From assembly GCF_000295935.2 (NCBI RefSeq), contig NZ_ALWO02000036.1, forward strand, positions 1-64,000: 64,000 nt of DNA, written 5' to 3'. A program made the translations under genes and the position numbers. The notes beneath the pieces are model-generated. The model did no database searches, was not told where the DNA came from, and was given only the letters and a program-made list of their open reading frames with translations. The stretch comes from Indibacter alkaliphilus LW1. GTDB taxonomy: Bacteria > Bacteroidota > Bacteroidia > Cytophagales > Cyclobacteriaceae. Positions 8,639-16,789 of this stretch are shown piece by piece (the first letter of the stretch is position 1; each line of letters begins with the position of its first letter).

Positions 8639-10558
8639 ATGATAATCCAACCAGGTAAACTCTTATCCCAGATCAATAATCCCGACGATCTGAAAAGATT
8701 TTCAAAAGACCAGCTTGTACAAATATGTGATGAACTCCGACAGTTTATAGTTGACAATGTATCAGTATATGGAGGACACTTCGGTGCCAGCCTGGGCGTA
8801 GTGGAACTTACTGTTGCATTACATTATGTGCTCAATACCCCAGAAGACCAATTGGTTTGGGATGTTGGACACCAAGCTTATGGTCATAAAATCCTAACGG
8901 GTAGAAAAGAGAGATTTCACACCAACAGGTTGTATGGCGGACTTTCGGGATTTCCCAAGAGAAAAGAAAGTGAATACGATACTTTTGGTGTTGGCCATTC
9001 AAGTACTTCGATTTCCGCTGCTTTAGGGATGGCAGTGGCATCCAAATATAAAGGGGATAAGCTCAAGCAACACATAGCAGTAATCGGTGACGGTTCTATG
9101 ACCGGCGGGATGGCTTTTGAAGCCATGAACCATGCAGGTGTCTCCGATACCAACATGATTATCATCCTCAATGACAATTGCATGTCCATTGACCCCAATG
9201 TTGGAGCACTTAAGGATTATCTTACAGACATTACTACTTCCCACACCTATAATAAAGTAAAAGATGAAGTTTGGAACTTGCTTGGAAAATTCAGCAAATT
9301 CGGAACTTCTGCCCAAGAGGTAATTTCCAAAGTGGAAGGAGCCATTAAATCCGCAGTACTAAAACAAAGTAACCTGTTTGAATCTCTCAACCTCAGGTAT
9401 TTTGGACCTGTAGATGGACACGATGTTAATCACCTTGTAGAAGTATTGGCAGACCTAAGGGATATTCCCGGACCAAAAATTCTTCATTGCGTCACCGTTA
9501 AAGGGAAAGGCTATGCTCCTGCCGAAAACGGTAATAAAACTACTTGGCATGCACCAGGTCTTTTTGATAAGGTGACGGGAGAAATTTATAAAAAAACTCC
9601 TACCAAACCGCAGCCACCCAAATATCAGGATGTTTTTGGTCACACCTTGGTTGAACTCGCTAAAGAGAACGATAAAATAATGGGGATAACACCTGCAATG
9701 CCATCTGGTTCTTCGCTTAACATCATGATGAAAGAAATGCCGGACAGAGCATTTGATGTGGGTATTGCAGAACAGCATGCAGTGACTTTTTCGGCCGGCT
9801 TGGCTACGCAGGGGATGGTTCCTTTCTGTAATATATACAGCTCTTTTATGCAAAGAGCATACGATCAAGTTATTCACGATGTGGCTTTGCAAAATCTTCA
9901 AGTGGTGTTATGTCTTGACAGGGCCGGTTTTGCCGGAGCGGATGGTCCAACTCACCATGGAGCATACGATTTGGCTTATTTCAGATGTATTCCAAATATG
10001 GTTGTATCCGCTCCTATGAATGAAGAGGAGTTGAGGAACTTGATGTACACAGCAACCAAATTTGAAGGTCCATTCTCAATTCGATATCCAAGAGGTCAAG
10101 GCGTGATGCCGGAATGGAGGACACCTATGAGAGAAATCCCTATCGGTCAGGGAAGGATTGTCAAAGAAGGAAAAGATGTAGCCATTCTGACCATTGGCCA
10201 TATCGGTAACTATGCTGTGGAAGCAACTGAGAAGCTTGCCTTGGAAGGAATGGATCCAGCGCACTATGACATGAGATTTGTCAAACCATTGGACGAGGAC
10301 TTGTTGCATGAGATTTTTGGAAAATTCAGTAAGGTAATCACCGTAGAAGATGGCTGTCTGATGGGAGGTTTTGGATCAGCAGTGATCGAATGGATGATGG
10401 ACCATGATTATCAGGCACAGGTAAAACGTCTGGGCATTCCAGATAGAGTTGTAGAGCATGGTGAGCAGTTGGAGCTTCATAGAGAATGTGGCTTTGATCC
10501 TGAGGGAATCATGCAAGCAGTAAAAGAGTTTGCAAAAATTGAAGTTGTGAAAAAATAA
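8639..10558 (+). CDS. dxs: 1-deoxy-D-xylulose-5-phosphate synthase
   Basis: The first enzyme of the MEP isoprenoid pathway: condenses pyruvate and glyceraldehyde 3-phosphate using thiamine diphosphate. 639 residues, full length. Visible marks are WDVGHQAYGHKILTGR, the ThDP/Mg motif GDGSMTGG...LNDN (about residues 150-185), the transketolase pyrimidine domain with GIAEQHAVTFSAG (about 375), DRAGFAGADGPTHHG (about 427) and a transketolase C domain. It supplies precursors for the ispH/crt genes at the other end of the window, although the two are not linked. DUF2442 follows after 23 bases. Confidence 0.97.
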   Translation: MIIQPGKLLSQINNPDDLKRFSKDQLVQICDELRQFIVDNVSVYGGHFGASLGVVELTVALHYVLNTPEDQLVWDVGHQAYGHKILTGRKERFHTNRLYGGLSGFPKRKESEYDTFGVGHSSTSISAALGMAVASKYKGDKLKQHIAVIGDGSMTGGMAFEAMNHAGVSDTNMIIILNDNCMSIDPNVGALKDYLTDITTSHTYNKVKDEVWNLLGKFSKFGTSAQEVISKVEGAIKSAVLKQSNLFESLNLRYFGPVDGHDVNHLVEVLADLRDIPGPKILHCVTVKGKGYAPAENGNKTTWHAPGLFDKVTGEIYKKTPTKPQPPKYQDVFGHTLVELAKENDKIMGITPAMPSGSSLNIMMKEMPDRAFDVGIAEQHAVTFSAGLATQGMVPFCNIYSSFMQRAYDQVIHDVALQNLQVVLCLDRAGFAGADGPTHHGAYDLAYFRCIPNMVVSAPMNEEELRNLMYTATKFEGPFSIRYPRGQGVMPEWRTPMREIPIGQGRIVKEGKDVAILTIGHIGNYAVEATEKLALEGMDPAHYDMRFVKPLDEDLLHEIFGKFSKVITVEDGCLMGGFGSAVIEWMMDHDYQAQVKRLGIPDRVVEHGEQLELHRECGFDPEGIMQAVKEFAKIEVVKK

Positions 10559-10581
10559 ATCCTTTTTAGAAAATTCATGGT

Positions 10582-10815
10582 ATGAGTATCACGGTTATCA
10601 ATAAATCCTCACTAGCCAAAGACATTTGGTTTGATGACAACAAGATGTTTATCCTTTTAGAGGACGGTAGAGAATTGGGCATCCCCTTAGAATGGTTTCC
10701 AAGGTTGAGAAAGTCAACAAAAGAGGAGTTATCAAAATGGAGATTAATTGGCGATGGAGAAGGAATACATTGGGATTCTTTGGATGAGGATATTTTGGTA
10801 GGGGCTTTGCTTTAA
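10582..10815 (+). CDS. DUF2442 domain protein
   Basis: 77 residues with the DUF2442 pattern: an early W-FDD-K block, LEDGRELGIPLEWFPRL in the middle and GEGIHWDSLDEDILVGALL at the end. Such proteins often pair with DUF4160 proteins in toxin-antitoxin-like modules, but no DUF4160 partner is present here. It lies 23 bases after dxs and is probably read from the same transcript. Function unknown; the family call is good. Confidence 0.85.
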   Translation: MSITVINKSSLAKDIWFDDNKMFILLEDGRELGIPLEWFPRLRKSTKEELSKWRLIGDGEGIHWDSLDEDILVGALL

Positions 10816-11022
10816 TTCAAAAAGTTTCATGTTTCTACCCTTCTTTACCAGTAGCCTCAATTTCTGATACCAATGGATGTTACATAACAATCTACTAGTA
10901 ACTAGTTCCGAAGGCTCGGAATCGATTTGACCTGAATTCCCAAGCTTAATTTCATTACAGCAAAGTTCCGTATATACATAATAAGTTTTTCTCAGGTACA
11001 ATATTTTTCTTAGTTTCAATGC

Positions 11023-11781
11023 ATGATAGCTTTTTCTAAAAACGGTAAGGGGCTTCCAGTCATACTTATTCACGGGTTTTGTGAAAGAAAAGAAATGTGG
11101 AAAACTTTTTCTGACCACTTATCCACATCTTACACGGTGTATTGCCCTGATTTACCGGGATTTGGGGAGAGCACACTTCAGGAGGAAAAGACAAATCTGG
11201 AAAGCATAGCAGTAAATCTTTCCGAATGGATGGATGTGGAAGGAATCAGAAAACCCGTTATCATCGGACATTCTTTGGGAGGTTATGTCACTTTAGCATT
11301 AGCCGAATTGTTAGGCAATGAAATCAAAGGAATAGGATTGTTTCACTCCACAGCTATGCCTGATGATATGGTTAAGAAAAAGACCAGAAACAAAACCATC
11401 ACTTTTCTGAAAAAGCACGGTGTGGATAAGTTTATGGATTCATTTGTTCCGCCACTGTTTGCCCAGGCCAATAAAGACATTCATGCCGACACCATTGATA
11501 GGCTCATTGAAGCAGGGAAAACCAGTTCATTGAAAACTGTCATTGCCTATACAGAAGCCATGCGTGACAGAAAGGACAGAATGGAGGTCTGGAAAAATTT
11601 TGCAGGGAAAAATTTGATGATCGCAGGTGAAATGGATATGGCCGTTCCATTGGCAAACAGCAGACTGCATCAATCATCTTCTGACCTGTATCACGAACTT
11701 CAAGGAGTGGGCCACATGGGGATGTTTGAAGCACAAACCAAAACTTTGGAGATCTTGAGAAAATTTTTATCCATGTCTTAA
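11023..11781 (+). CDS. Alpha/beta-hydrolase fold protein
   Basis: 252 residues with a complete alpha/beta-hydrolase layout. The oxyanion-hole motif HGFCE is near residue 17, the nucleophile Ser is in GHSLGG (about 87-92), an acid residue is in IAGEMDMAVP (about 200-206), and the catalytic His is in VGHMGMFE (about 231). No signal peptide, so cytoplasmic. Substrate unknown; esterase or C-C hydrolase are both possible. The 207 bases upstream, after the DUF2442 gene, hold no other gene I can support. Confidence 0.88.
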   Translation: MIAFSKNGKGLPVILIHGFCERKEMWKTFSDHLSTSYTVYCPDLPGFGESTLQEEKTNLESIAVNLSEWMDVEGIRKPVIIGHSLGGYVTLALAELLGNEIKGIGLFHSTAMPDDMVKKKTRNKTITFLKKHGVDKFMDSFVPPLFAQANKDIHADTIDRLIEAGKTSSLKTVIAYTEAMRDRKDRMEVWKNFAGKNLMIAGEMDMAVPLANSRLHQSSSDLYHELQGVGHMGMFEAQTKTLEILRKFLSMS

Positions 11782-11788
11782 GTGCCTC

Positions 11789-12904
11789 CTACTCACTTTT
11801 CAGGACTTTTTCTTCATTACTGAAAAGGTAACCGAAAGCTTTCAGCTCAGGAATATTTCTGCAGAAAATAGTGATAATAGCGAATAACGGTATAGAAATT
11901 ACCATCCCAATAATTCCCCAAATGGCATTTCCAATCAGAACTGAAAGAATTACAAAGAAAGGGTTGATATTCAATTTATTGCTGAAAACAATTGGTTGAA
12001 AAACATAGGTGTCTAAAAATTGCACCAACAAAAAAGTAACTGTAATCATAATCACCATATTGGTATCACCTCCTGAACCAACGCCAAGAATAAGCGCTAT
12101 AACATAAGCCGCCATATTTCCAATAAAAGGAATTAAAGATAGTACTGCACCAATAAGGCTGGCCAAAATGAAATTCTCAACCCCGGAAATCCATAACCCA
12201 AGGCTGTAAAGCAATACCAGAAAAACCATGAGAATGAGTCTTCCTCCAAGGTAATGCTGAACCAGGTCAGTGGATTTAACAATCGTTTTCTTATACCTAT
12301 CCCTTTCAGTTTTTGGGAAAAGAAGCATGGAAAATTTGAAAAATTTCTTTCTGTAGAGAAGAAATAAAAATAAGTAAACAAACATCAGGATGAAGTCCGC
12401 AAAAAAGCTAAAAGTAGCTCCAAGCACCTCTATTGCTTCTTTTTGATTTTCCTTGACCTCTTCTTCCCCCGGCTTTTTTTCCGGCTTTTCATCTTCCTCC
12501 AAGCCAAACTCCTCTTTGTAAGATTCCAGCTTGCCTCGATCCAAAGGAGTATGTTTGAGTACAAAGGACTCTATAGAAACTAGAGTTGGGTAAAACTGCT
12601 TCTTCAGATCATCAGAATCTTCCAAAAAATTTCTGACCTGAAACGAAAGTATTGCAGTAACACCAAGAATGACAATCAAATTAATCAACAACACTAAAGT
12701 CGTTGACCAGAATCTGGAAAAGCTCCATGATTCTAACTTTCGCGCTAATGGTACAGATAGCATGGCCAGAATCAAGGCTATGATCACCGGTGCCAATACA
12801 CCCTTTGCAGCTATGATCCCAGCTACAGCAAAATACAAGCCTATCAGGACTAGAAAGTAGGCACAGACCCGGACGGGATTTTTAAAAATCTTTTTAAATG
12901 TCAT
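11789..12904 (-). CDS. AI-2E family transporter (PerM/TqsA-like permease)
   Basis: 371 residues with about seven membrane segments in the 2-loop-2-3 arrangement of the AI-2E exporter family. The C-terminal block (GAVLSLIPFIGNMAAYV and FLLVQFLDTYVFQPIV) is the family signature. The periplasmic loop (about 100-150) carries a highly charged insertion rich in Glu and Lys, unusual in degree but common in kind. Members export small molecules or sodium; quorum-signal export should not be assumed. It converges on the hydrolase gene, with 7 bases between stop codons. Confidence 0.88.
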   Translation of the reverse strand: MTFKKIFKNPVRVCAYFLVLIGLYFAVAGIIAAKGVLAPVIIALILAMLSVPLARKLESWSFSRFWSTTLVLLINLIVILGVTAILSFQVRNFLEDSDDLKKQFYPTLVSIESFVLKHTPLDRGKLESYKEEFGLEEDEKPEKKPGEEEVKENQKEAIEVLGATFSFFADFILMFVYLFLFLLYRKKFFKFSMLLFPKTERDRYKKTIVKSTDLVQHYLGGRLILMVFLVLLYSLGLWISGVENFILASLIGAVLSLIPFIGNMAAYVIALILGVGSGGDTNMVIMITVTFLLVQFLDTYVFQPIVFSNKLNINPFFVILSVLIGNAIWGIIGMVISIPLFAIITIFCRNIPELKAFGYLFSNEEKVLKSE

Positions 12905-13370
12905 AGCAGAAATTCAATAATCTTCAGGTAACACAATTTCCGTGCTACCTGCACCAAATCACTTCAAAGGAGTCTTTGTGGAGAAAAATACCCAGCTAAT
13001 CTATTGTTTTAACAAAGTTTTTCCCCACTATGACATCCCCTCCCACACTTACAAAATTCCATTTTTCCACAATAGGACTGTTTAAGCAGAATGAATGTCG
13101 TTAAAATAAGACTGCAAATTCAATTTAAACTTTTCCAAAGTTGGATTAAAAGAAAAAAACAAACATTGTCCATAAATCAGAACTTTGGAAAATTTCTCCT
13201 ACACTTAAACGAAATTGGTTGCAGTGTTAATCCTACTTTGTCATAGTAACAGATTAGGTCAAACCTGCCAGGTTTATCAGCCAAAACAGCTTTAATTTTT
13301 ATCGTTTCAAAAAGAACCCTGGCAGGTTTTTTCTTGTCATTTTCTAACATGACAAAGTAAGCTTATAAAG
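12905..13370. other. Gene-free 466-base spacer
   Basis: Between the start of the permease gene and the end of the LytTR regulator gene, both on the minus strand. It must contain the permease promoter. The only structure I see is the nested inverted repeat at 13234-13359 listed separately. Confidence 0.6.
13234..13359. repeat. Nested inverted repeat, MITE-like or terminator
   Basis: Outer arms TACTTTGTCAT (13234-13244) and ATGACAAAGTA (13349-13359) are perfect 11-base inverted repeats. Inner arms AAACCTGCCAGG (13261-13272) and CCTGGCAGGTTT (13318-13329) are perfect 12-base inverted repeats. A diverged relative of the inner part occurs near 53530-53600. The layout of terminal repeats on a 126-base segment without a gene suggests a non-autonomous mobile element; it could also stop transcription of the regulator gene that ends at 13371. 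No target-site duplication was evident. Confidence 0.6.
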
Positions 13371-14060
13371 TCATGGCTTTTTCAACAGCCTTTTTTCCAC
13401 CATCTCCCTATAATTATTGGCCAAAGGAACCGCATCCCCCTCAATCCAGACCTGATGCTTTTCCAGTTTCTCTATTGCATTGAGATTGACCAACCAAGAC
13501 TTGTGAATCCTCATGAAGGTATCTAAAGGGAGGATGGCAATCAATTCCTGCATGGTCATCCTGGTGCTCAGACTCCCTGTCTTAGTGTGGATAAACAAGA
13601 GATTACCATCGGATTTGACATACTTAAGCTCGCTGAGATTCACCCTGATCCAATCATAACTGTCTTTAAAGAAAACACTGGTTTCTTCCCCTTTTTTCCT
13701 CACAATTTCCTGATAAGCCCTGTTGAGTGAAGTCAGGAACCTTTCGAAAGAGAAAGGCTTCAATAGGTAGTCCAAGGCCTGCAATTCATATCCCTGAAGG
13801 GCAAACTCGGAATAGGCCGTCGTAAAAATAAAGCTTTTGCCAAATGGCTGAATGATTTTGGCCAGCTCAGTACCCTTCATTCCCGGCATGTTGATATCCA
13901 AAAATACCAGGTCGGGCTGATGGGAATAAATATACTCCAATCCTTCTTTTGAATCGGTAAAACTCTCGACCAATCGGATAAAAGGGACTTTATCCACATA
14001 GCTCTTGATGATTCCTATAGCTGGAAGTTCGTCGTCTATCGCAATAGCATTTATCAACAT
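13371..14060 (-). CDS. LytTR-family response regulator
   Basis: 229 residues: a CheY-like receiver (about 1-120) with acidic pocket DDE near residues 8-10, phospho-acceptor Asp in LVFLDINMPGMKG (about 56) and Lys in YLLKPFSFERF (about 106), followed by a LytTR DNA-binding domain (about 135-225, including FMRIHKSWLVNL). It lies 1 base downstream of the sensor kinase gene, so the pair is a cognate two-component system. The targets are not evident; the two envelope genes upstream in the operon are natural candidates. Confidence 0.94.
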   Translation of the reverse strand: MLINAIAIDDELPAIGIIKSYVDKVPFIRLVESFTDSKEGLEYIYSHQPDLVFLDINMPGMKGTELAKIIQPFGKSFIFTTAYSEFALQGYELQALDYLLKPFSFERFLTSLNRAYQEIVRKKGEETSVFFKDSYDWIRVNLSELKYVKSDGNLLFIHTKTGSLSTRMTMQELIAILPLDTFMRIHKSWLVNLNAIEKLEKHQVWIEGDAVPLANNYREMVEKRLLKKP

Positions 14061-14061
14061 G

Positions 14062-15108
14062 TCATTTTCTTAAATCTATTTTCATCAAAACTGTAAATAC
14101 CTTTCCAGTATCCTTTATTGTCAGACTGTGCTTTGCCGGGTACAGGCTCTTCAGCCTCTTTTTGACCAGGTCAATTCCATTTCCAGTGCCTTTATTATCC
14201 CTAAGCTGTCCTTTAAGGTAAGTATTTTCAATATGAATGGATAACTCCTCTTCTTCCACCGAGATCCTGACAAGGATTTTACCATTCTGATTACCCGGAC
14301 CAAATTCAGAAAATTTGAATGCATTTTCCAAAAATGGCTGTACCAACATGGGACTGATATCCACAGGAAAACCATCCCAATTGATCTCTATATCCATTGA
14401 CTTTTCCCCCGTACTTCCAAACCTATTTTTCTGAATCCTGATGTACTTATCCACAAAATCAAGTTCTTCCTCTATGCTGATAAAATCCTTCTTGGATTTT
14501 TCCAAAGCGAACCTCATTAAGTCCGAAAGCTGAAGAATCTGAGCGGCGGTATGCGGACTTTCTTCCTGAATTGCGGAACTGTAAGTCGAATTCAGGGCAT
14601 TGAAAAGGAAGTGGGGATTGAGCTGTGACTGCAAAAGGTTCAGCTCAGCCTTTTCTTTCTGCTGTATCAGTTCGGTCTGTTTTCTCCTGGTATACATCAA
14701 GTCAAAAAACCAGGTAATGGCAAGAAAATAAAGTGCGACAACCCCTGTGAGGATCAGGTTATCTTTCAAAATCTCTTCCTCATACATGACCGTCCATTGC
14801 AGAAATTCGAAAAACACCATTAACAGCAATAGCTCAAGACCCCAAAACAAATACCAAGGTATATTCCTTTCTTTCCACTTCAGGAAAAGAAATTTAAAAT
14901 TGGCCCAAGCCAGTAAGTTGACAAAAAAGAAAACAGCTAACCAGCTAAGAAGAAACACCTGTAGGTTTCCAAAATAATTCTCATCCCCGGCGGACATCTC
15001 CACTTGGATGAGCTGAAAAATCCTGATCAGCCAGTAAGCCAGTACTCCAAGAAACAAGAGTATTCCTACCGGTCTAATTATTTTTACAGCCAATCCTTTA
15101 TTCTTCAT
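14062..15108 (-). CDS. LytS/YehU-type sensor histidine kinase
   Basis: 348 residues. Four N-terminal membrane segments (about 10-30, 45-70, 80-100, 118-140) are followed by a His_kinase domain with phospho-acceptor His in LNPHFLFNALNS (about 176) and a short HATPase with FLENAFKFSE (N box) and GTGNGIDLVKKRL. No extracytoplasmic sensor domain is present, so the signal is probably read within the membrane. The start overlaps the last base of the upstream DUF2846-like gene, and the regulator follows after 1 base: one operon. Confidence 0.93.
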   Translation of the reverse strand: MKNKGLAVKIIRPVGILLFLGVLAYWLIRIFQLIQVEMSAGDENYFGNLQVFLLSWLAVFFFVNLLAWANFKFLFLKWKERNIPWYLFWGLELLLLMVFFEFLQWTVMYEEEILKDNLILTGVVALYFLAITWFFDLMYTRRKQTELIQQKEKAELNLLQSQLNPHFLFNALNSTYSSAIQEESPHTAAQILQLSDLMRFALEKSKKDFISIEEELDFVDKYIRIQKNRFGSTGEKSMDIEINWDGFPVDISPMLVQPFLENAFKFSEFGPGNQNGKILVRISVEEEELSIHIENTYLKGQLRDNKGTGNGIDLVKKRLKSLYPAKHSLTIKDTGKVFTVLMKIDLRK

Positions 15109-15551
15109 TACAAACTGCTTTTTGTGAGATCAATGTACTGAGGATTCATTTTTTCTATGGCCAATTCCCCTGTTTGTTGCGGCCTTCTTACCAAGTGAAG
15201 CGTACTCATCAATACCTGATATTCCCTAATGGCTTCTAGGTAATAGGTTTTTCCTGCTTCCAAGGTAAGACTATAAGATTTATTCTCAGTCAGGTTTCTC
15301 AATGTTGCGCCCTTCGTCTCCAGTTTGACTTTACCTGGTTTGGTTTTGATGACATAGTATGTGTTTCTCCTGATTTCAGGAAGGACTTCTTTTCCATCCA
15401 ACAAAAGCCTGAATGAAGAAAAATTAAGGCTTGGCTTGACGTATACCACCAAAATAGCCTCCTTTTCTTGCTGAGAAAATTGCAGGCTACCCATATAAAA
15501 GAATAGGGGCATAATAAAAAGGATCCACTTTGCCATCGAATGAAAATTCAT
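15108..15551 (-). CDS. Secreted DUF2846-like protein
   Basis: 147 residues with an N-terminal hydrophobic segment (about 7-24). The body reads as a small beta-sandwich resembling DUF2846: a VYVKPSLN strand, RNTYYVIKTKPGKVKLETKG in the middle and LTLEAGKTYYLEAI later. That family has no established function. It is sandwiched between an outer-membrane-like protein gene (1-base gap) and the sensor kinase (1-base overlap), which suggests a role in, or control by, the same two-component system. The family assignment is tentative. Confidence 0.7.
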   Translation of the reverse strand: MNFHSMAKWILFIMPLFFYMGSLQFSQQEKEAILVVYVKPSLNFSSFRLLLDGKEVLPEIRRNTYYVIKTKPGKVKLETKGATLRNLTENKSYSLTLEAGKTYYLEAIREYQVLMSTLHLVRRPQQTGELAIEKMNPQYIDLTKSSL

Positions 15552-15552
15552 T

Positions 15553-16308
15553 TCAGCGCTCTCTTGAGATAACCACAGCTGCCTTCAGATAAATAAGTGA
15601 AACCCTATCTCCAAACGAGTTGACCAATGGAGCATCAGAAGATCTCCACCTTGGCGAGCCGATTCCGGTCTTGTATCCGAGCTGTATGCTCTCCATGGCC
15701 GATACGGCTCTCAAAGCCCTTGGCAAGTATTCCAGTCCTATGTCTAAAGTACCTGAAATGTGTTCTAATCTTGGCCAGGCCTGCCCATTGCCTGCACGGA
15801 AATTATTGAAATCAAAGCTGCTGCCATCATATTGGGTGATGCTTAATTCTCTCCCCACGACTCCCAAGCCAGCTCTCAATATGATAAAATGATGGTCATT
15901 GGCCACTATAGCTCTGCCTATTGAAAAGTCCCCAAAAAAATCTCTGGATTCTATGATCGTCGAACCACTTGAGGACCTGTCAAAATTTACAGAGGCAATT
16001 GCGGGGAAGTAGAAATTGAAATTATAAAACATCAAGTTTCTTCTCCATCCTATTCCTACGCCTGAATAGTCAGTGAGCCTGTTCATTTTGAGACCAAAGG
16101 AATTATCTAACCTTCTTTGCATGGCCTGGTGGCCCAGCTGTAATCCAAATGTTCCCATTGGCGTGAAATAGTAATAGGTACTTCTTTCTGAAAGAATGGG
16201 GAAATCCATTCCTTCTTCTTCATCCAAATCAATGGTCTGGGCTTGGACTGCTTCTTTAAAGAAAGATAAAGCCAACAAAAAAAATATGTATTTCAAAAAT
16301 CCGGTCAT
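15553..16308 (-). CDS. Predicted outer-membrane beta-barrel protein, unrecognised family
   Basis: 251 residues. A cleavable signal peptide (about 1-23, ending VQAQ) is followed by alternating aromatic and hydrophobic strands (YYYFTPMGTFGLQLG, LMFYNFNFYFPAIASV, HHFIILRAGLGVVG) and a C-terminus ending in a strand plus R, which resembles an outer-membrane barrel. I do not recognise a named family. It is the first gene of an operon with the DUF2846-like gene and the LytS/LytR pair, so it may be a sensor partner or a target of the system. Confidence 0.7.
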   Translation of the reverse strand: MTGFLKYIFFLLALSFFKEAVQAQTIDLDEEEGMDFPILSERSTYYYFTPMGTFGLQLGHQAMQRRLDNSFGLKMNRLTDYSGVGIGWRRNLMFYNFNFYFPAIASVNFDRSSSGSTIIESRDFFGDFSIGRAIVANDHHFIILRAGLGVVGRELSITQYDGSSFDFNNFRAGNGQAWPRLEHISGTLDIGLEYLPRALRAVSAMESIQLGYKTGIGSPRWRSSDAPLVNSFGDRVSLIYLKAAVVISRER

Positions 16309-16789
16309 AACTATAAAGTTTGATTACGGGACAAAAAAAGAATGCTCTCTCGGGAATAACAAGAAAAGGTGATAAAGCCCCCAAAACTTGAGCTGAAAAC
16401 CTAAAAAAATGATTTTTGTGTTTTAATATATCCTGAGTTATGTATGTCTGCAATTAGACCTGTAAGCAATTTAATGTGGGTCTTGAATCAACCCGATATT
16501 AATAGAAATAGGATATTTATTGATATTGGCTTTAAATCAAAAGTTTATTCTACCATGAAGATCTACTGTTAAAAAAAGCGGAAAATCATGTATCTAATTT
16601 CCTACTCAATTCAATATCAATACATATTTAAACGTGTTTATACGCATTTTTTCAGTAAGGCTATATCCTAAAAATTAATATTTGAATTTGATAAATATCA
16701 ACAAGTATCTAATATCAATGAATATCGATTATAAACCAAATCGGCTATACATTTAAAACTCACAGTTTTGTATATCCAAACTTGTAATT
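16309..16789. other. Gene-free 481-base AT-rich spacer
   Basis: It lies upstream of the outer-membrane protein operon and downstream of the VOC lipoprotein gene. Bases 16490-16740 carry scattered pieces such as atattaatagaaatagga and atatcaatgaatatcg that resemble the filler of the repeat arrays at 0-0.6 and 20.4-21.2 kb. No palindrome as clear as in those arrays and no convincing ORF. Confidence 0.5.

Noticed and set aside
10582-10815. Toxin-antitoxin module at the DUF2442 gene
   Set aside because: No DUF4160 or other toxin-like partner lies next to it; it simply follows dxs.
10744-11118. A 124-codon minus-strand ORF across the DUF2442-hydrolase spacer
   Set aside because: It overlaps the ends of two well-supported plus-strand genes, has low-complexity composition and no recognisable pattern.
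11789-12904. Quorum-sensing function for the AI-2E family permease
   Set aside because: The family name is historical; no luxS or lsr gene is seen here and members transport other solutes.
16256-16453. A 65-codon minus-strand ORF overlapping the start of the outer-membrane protein gene
   Set aside because: It overlaps the signal peptide of a supported gene in another frame and has no ribosome-binding site or known pattern.
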